NCBI RefSeq assembly: GCF_963678635.1
Contig: NC_087070.1
Location: forward strand, 3,818,539-3,878,538
DNA from: Symsagittifera roscoffensis
Lineage: Eukaryota > Xenacoelomorpha > Acoela > Convolutidae
Direction: 5' to 3'
Length of the DNA: 60,000 nucleotides
Below the pieces are notes generated by a model. It made no database searches. It worked only from the letters and a program-made list of their open reading frames with translations, and was not told the DNA's origin. The position numbers and the translations under genes are program-made. Positions 59,127 through 60,000 of this stretch are shown piece after piece (the stretch's first letter is position 1; the number at the start of each line of letters is the position of its first letter).

Positions 59127-59294
59127 AGACATCTTTTTTCTTTGAAATTAGTCTGTTTTTTCTTCTTACCTTGTGTTCATTGACACTTGCAATTGTCTGT
59201 TGGCAATAAATCGCTAACACAAATTTATTTTAGAATAAGGGCTAAACCGAAGGTTAATAATTTTAAGGATTACTAAGTTATGGCTTTTTTACAA

Positions 59295-59405
59295 GAGCTC
59301 AACTTGTAAGTTGGAGCGCACGTGCGAATTGAACCCGCAATCATATGATTGCTAGACACCATCACTACCGATGTGATTGCTAGACACCATCACTACAACG
59401 CCACT
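59295..59405 (-). other. tRNA-like relic or tRNA-derived repeat
   Basis: On the minus strand, AAGTGGCGTTGTAGTG (box-A-like) is followed, after a duplicated GTGATGGTGTCTAGCAATC block, by GATTGCGGGTTCAATTCG (box-B-like). A full cloverleaf does not close: the T arm and acceptor pair poorly. It may be a tRNA-derived SINE head or a decayed tRNA gene. Confidence 0.3.
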
Positions 59406-60000
59406 TAACTGTACTTCTTTCGATATACTATGAAGGAAGGTCGCTCATCGAATTTCGCTTTGGTGGATAACCACTAAAAAAGGGAAAACAAACGTTCAGG
59501 GGGTCATAGACAGATTTGTCAAAAATTCGCAGATTCAATTTTGTACGATTTTGCTTCATTTTTGATGAATTTTTCGATTGTTACTTTTTTTAAAATCTCT
59601 AAACCTCCCCCTAAAAAAATCCTAGATCCGTGCTTGCATAGATCCTCTGCAAATCTTAGAAACGGCATTTACTGTAAGTGGTGCAAAACTCCGCCCTGCT
59701 TTTATCTTTGATTTTATTTTGATAGTTTTTTTTATTCAATGATAAACCCTAGCATAAAAGTTAAGCCTTTTTTGCAATTAATCATTTGTAACGAGACTAC
59801 AACTTGAAAAGGTTCCTTTTTAAAGCATGCAACCGGGAATTGATTGGGCTAAACTATCATTATATTGCTTCAGCGTGATGTATTAAACGAATATCTATTT
59901 TTTTTACAGCGAAGGGAAGGTTGAAATTATATTTGTGCCCAAATATAGACAAATTTGTTTGCTTAACTGAATAACTTTTGTTTCAGTGAAAAGAGGGCAA
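59406..60000. other. AT-rich flank, nothing recognised
   Basis: No ORF, RNA gene or repeat found by eye to the window end. Confidence 0.5.

Noticed and set aside
1-60000. CRISPR arrays, rRNA genes or bacterial operons
   Set aside because: Looked for regular spacer repeats, rRNA cores and operon-like gene runs; none present. The repeat arrays are degenerate eukaryotic tandem repeats and leader motifs.

Overview
The window is eukaryotic and most likely from an invertebrate animal. The evidence is AT-rich, repeat-laden intergenic DNA, a Penelope-like GIY-YIG endonuclease fragment, a non-LTR reverse transcriptase scrap, and two very large Ty3/gypsy-type LTR retrotransposons. Nothing looks bacterial. 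The host species cannot be named from the sequence; a nematode or flatworm would fit, but that is a guess. No host gene is recognisable.

Layout. 1-797: the 3' end of a Penelope-like element (connector plus GIY-YIG), followed by a possible hammerhead-ribozyme relic. 798-25357: giant LTR element copy A on the + strand (24.6 kb). 25358-25375: an 18-bp spacer. 25376-49998: copy B of the same family on the - strand (24.6 kb). The two copies lie tail to tail, so about 49 kb forms an imperfect palindrome. 49999-60000: AT-rich flank with a LINE-type RT scrap, short tandem repeats, about eight decayed ~160-bp tandem units, two duplicated segments and a tRNA-like relic.

Element architecture, shared by both copies: LTR (925-937 bp, TGTGACATTCG...CGAATGTTACA); a primer-binding-site candidate 12 nt downstream; a ~3-kb leader with a strong stem-loop and many copies of a 14-bp motif (AATCCGGAGGGGTC); ORF1 (~9.5 kb, ~3,180 codons); a ~0.4-kb gap with a conserved 3' splice-acceptor-like site; ORF2 (~8.95 kb, ~2,980 codons); a ~0.8-kb 3' region with a conserved hairpin and a short polypurine tract; LTR. 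ORF1 carries Gag (coiled coil, capsid-type gag domain, two CCHC knuckles), an aspartic protease, RT, RNase H, a DD35E integrase and, unusually, a C-terminal macro domain resembling the TARG1/OARD1 ADP-ribosyl-hydrolase type. ORF2 sits where env would be but has no visible signal peptide or membrane span. It carries a coiled coil, an SGNH/GDSL hydrolase domain with its Ser, Gly, Asn and Asp/His blocks, a second degenerate SGNH-like region, and ~1,900 residues I do not recognise.

Both copies are interrupted. Copy A is broken mainly by 1-2-nt indels, and copy B mainly by nonsense substitutions. The two LTRs of B differ at about 2 sites, those of A at about 16. The two copies encode very similar proteins, but their LTR U3 parts differ much more. 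The points most worth following are the macro domain on Gag-Pol, the SGNH giant ORF2, the leader motif array, the repeated polypurine-tract sequence inside pol, and the contrast between B's near-identical LTRs and its broken ORFs.
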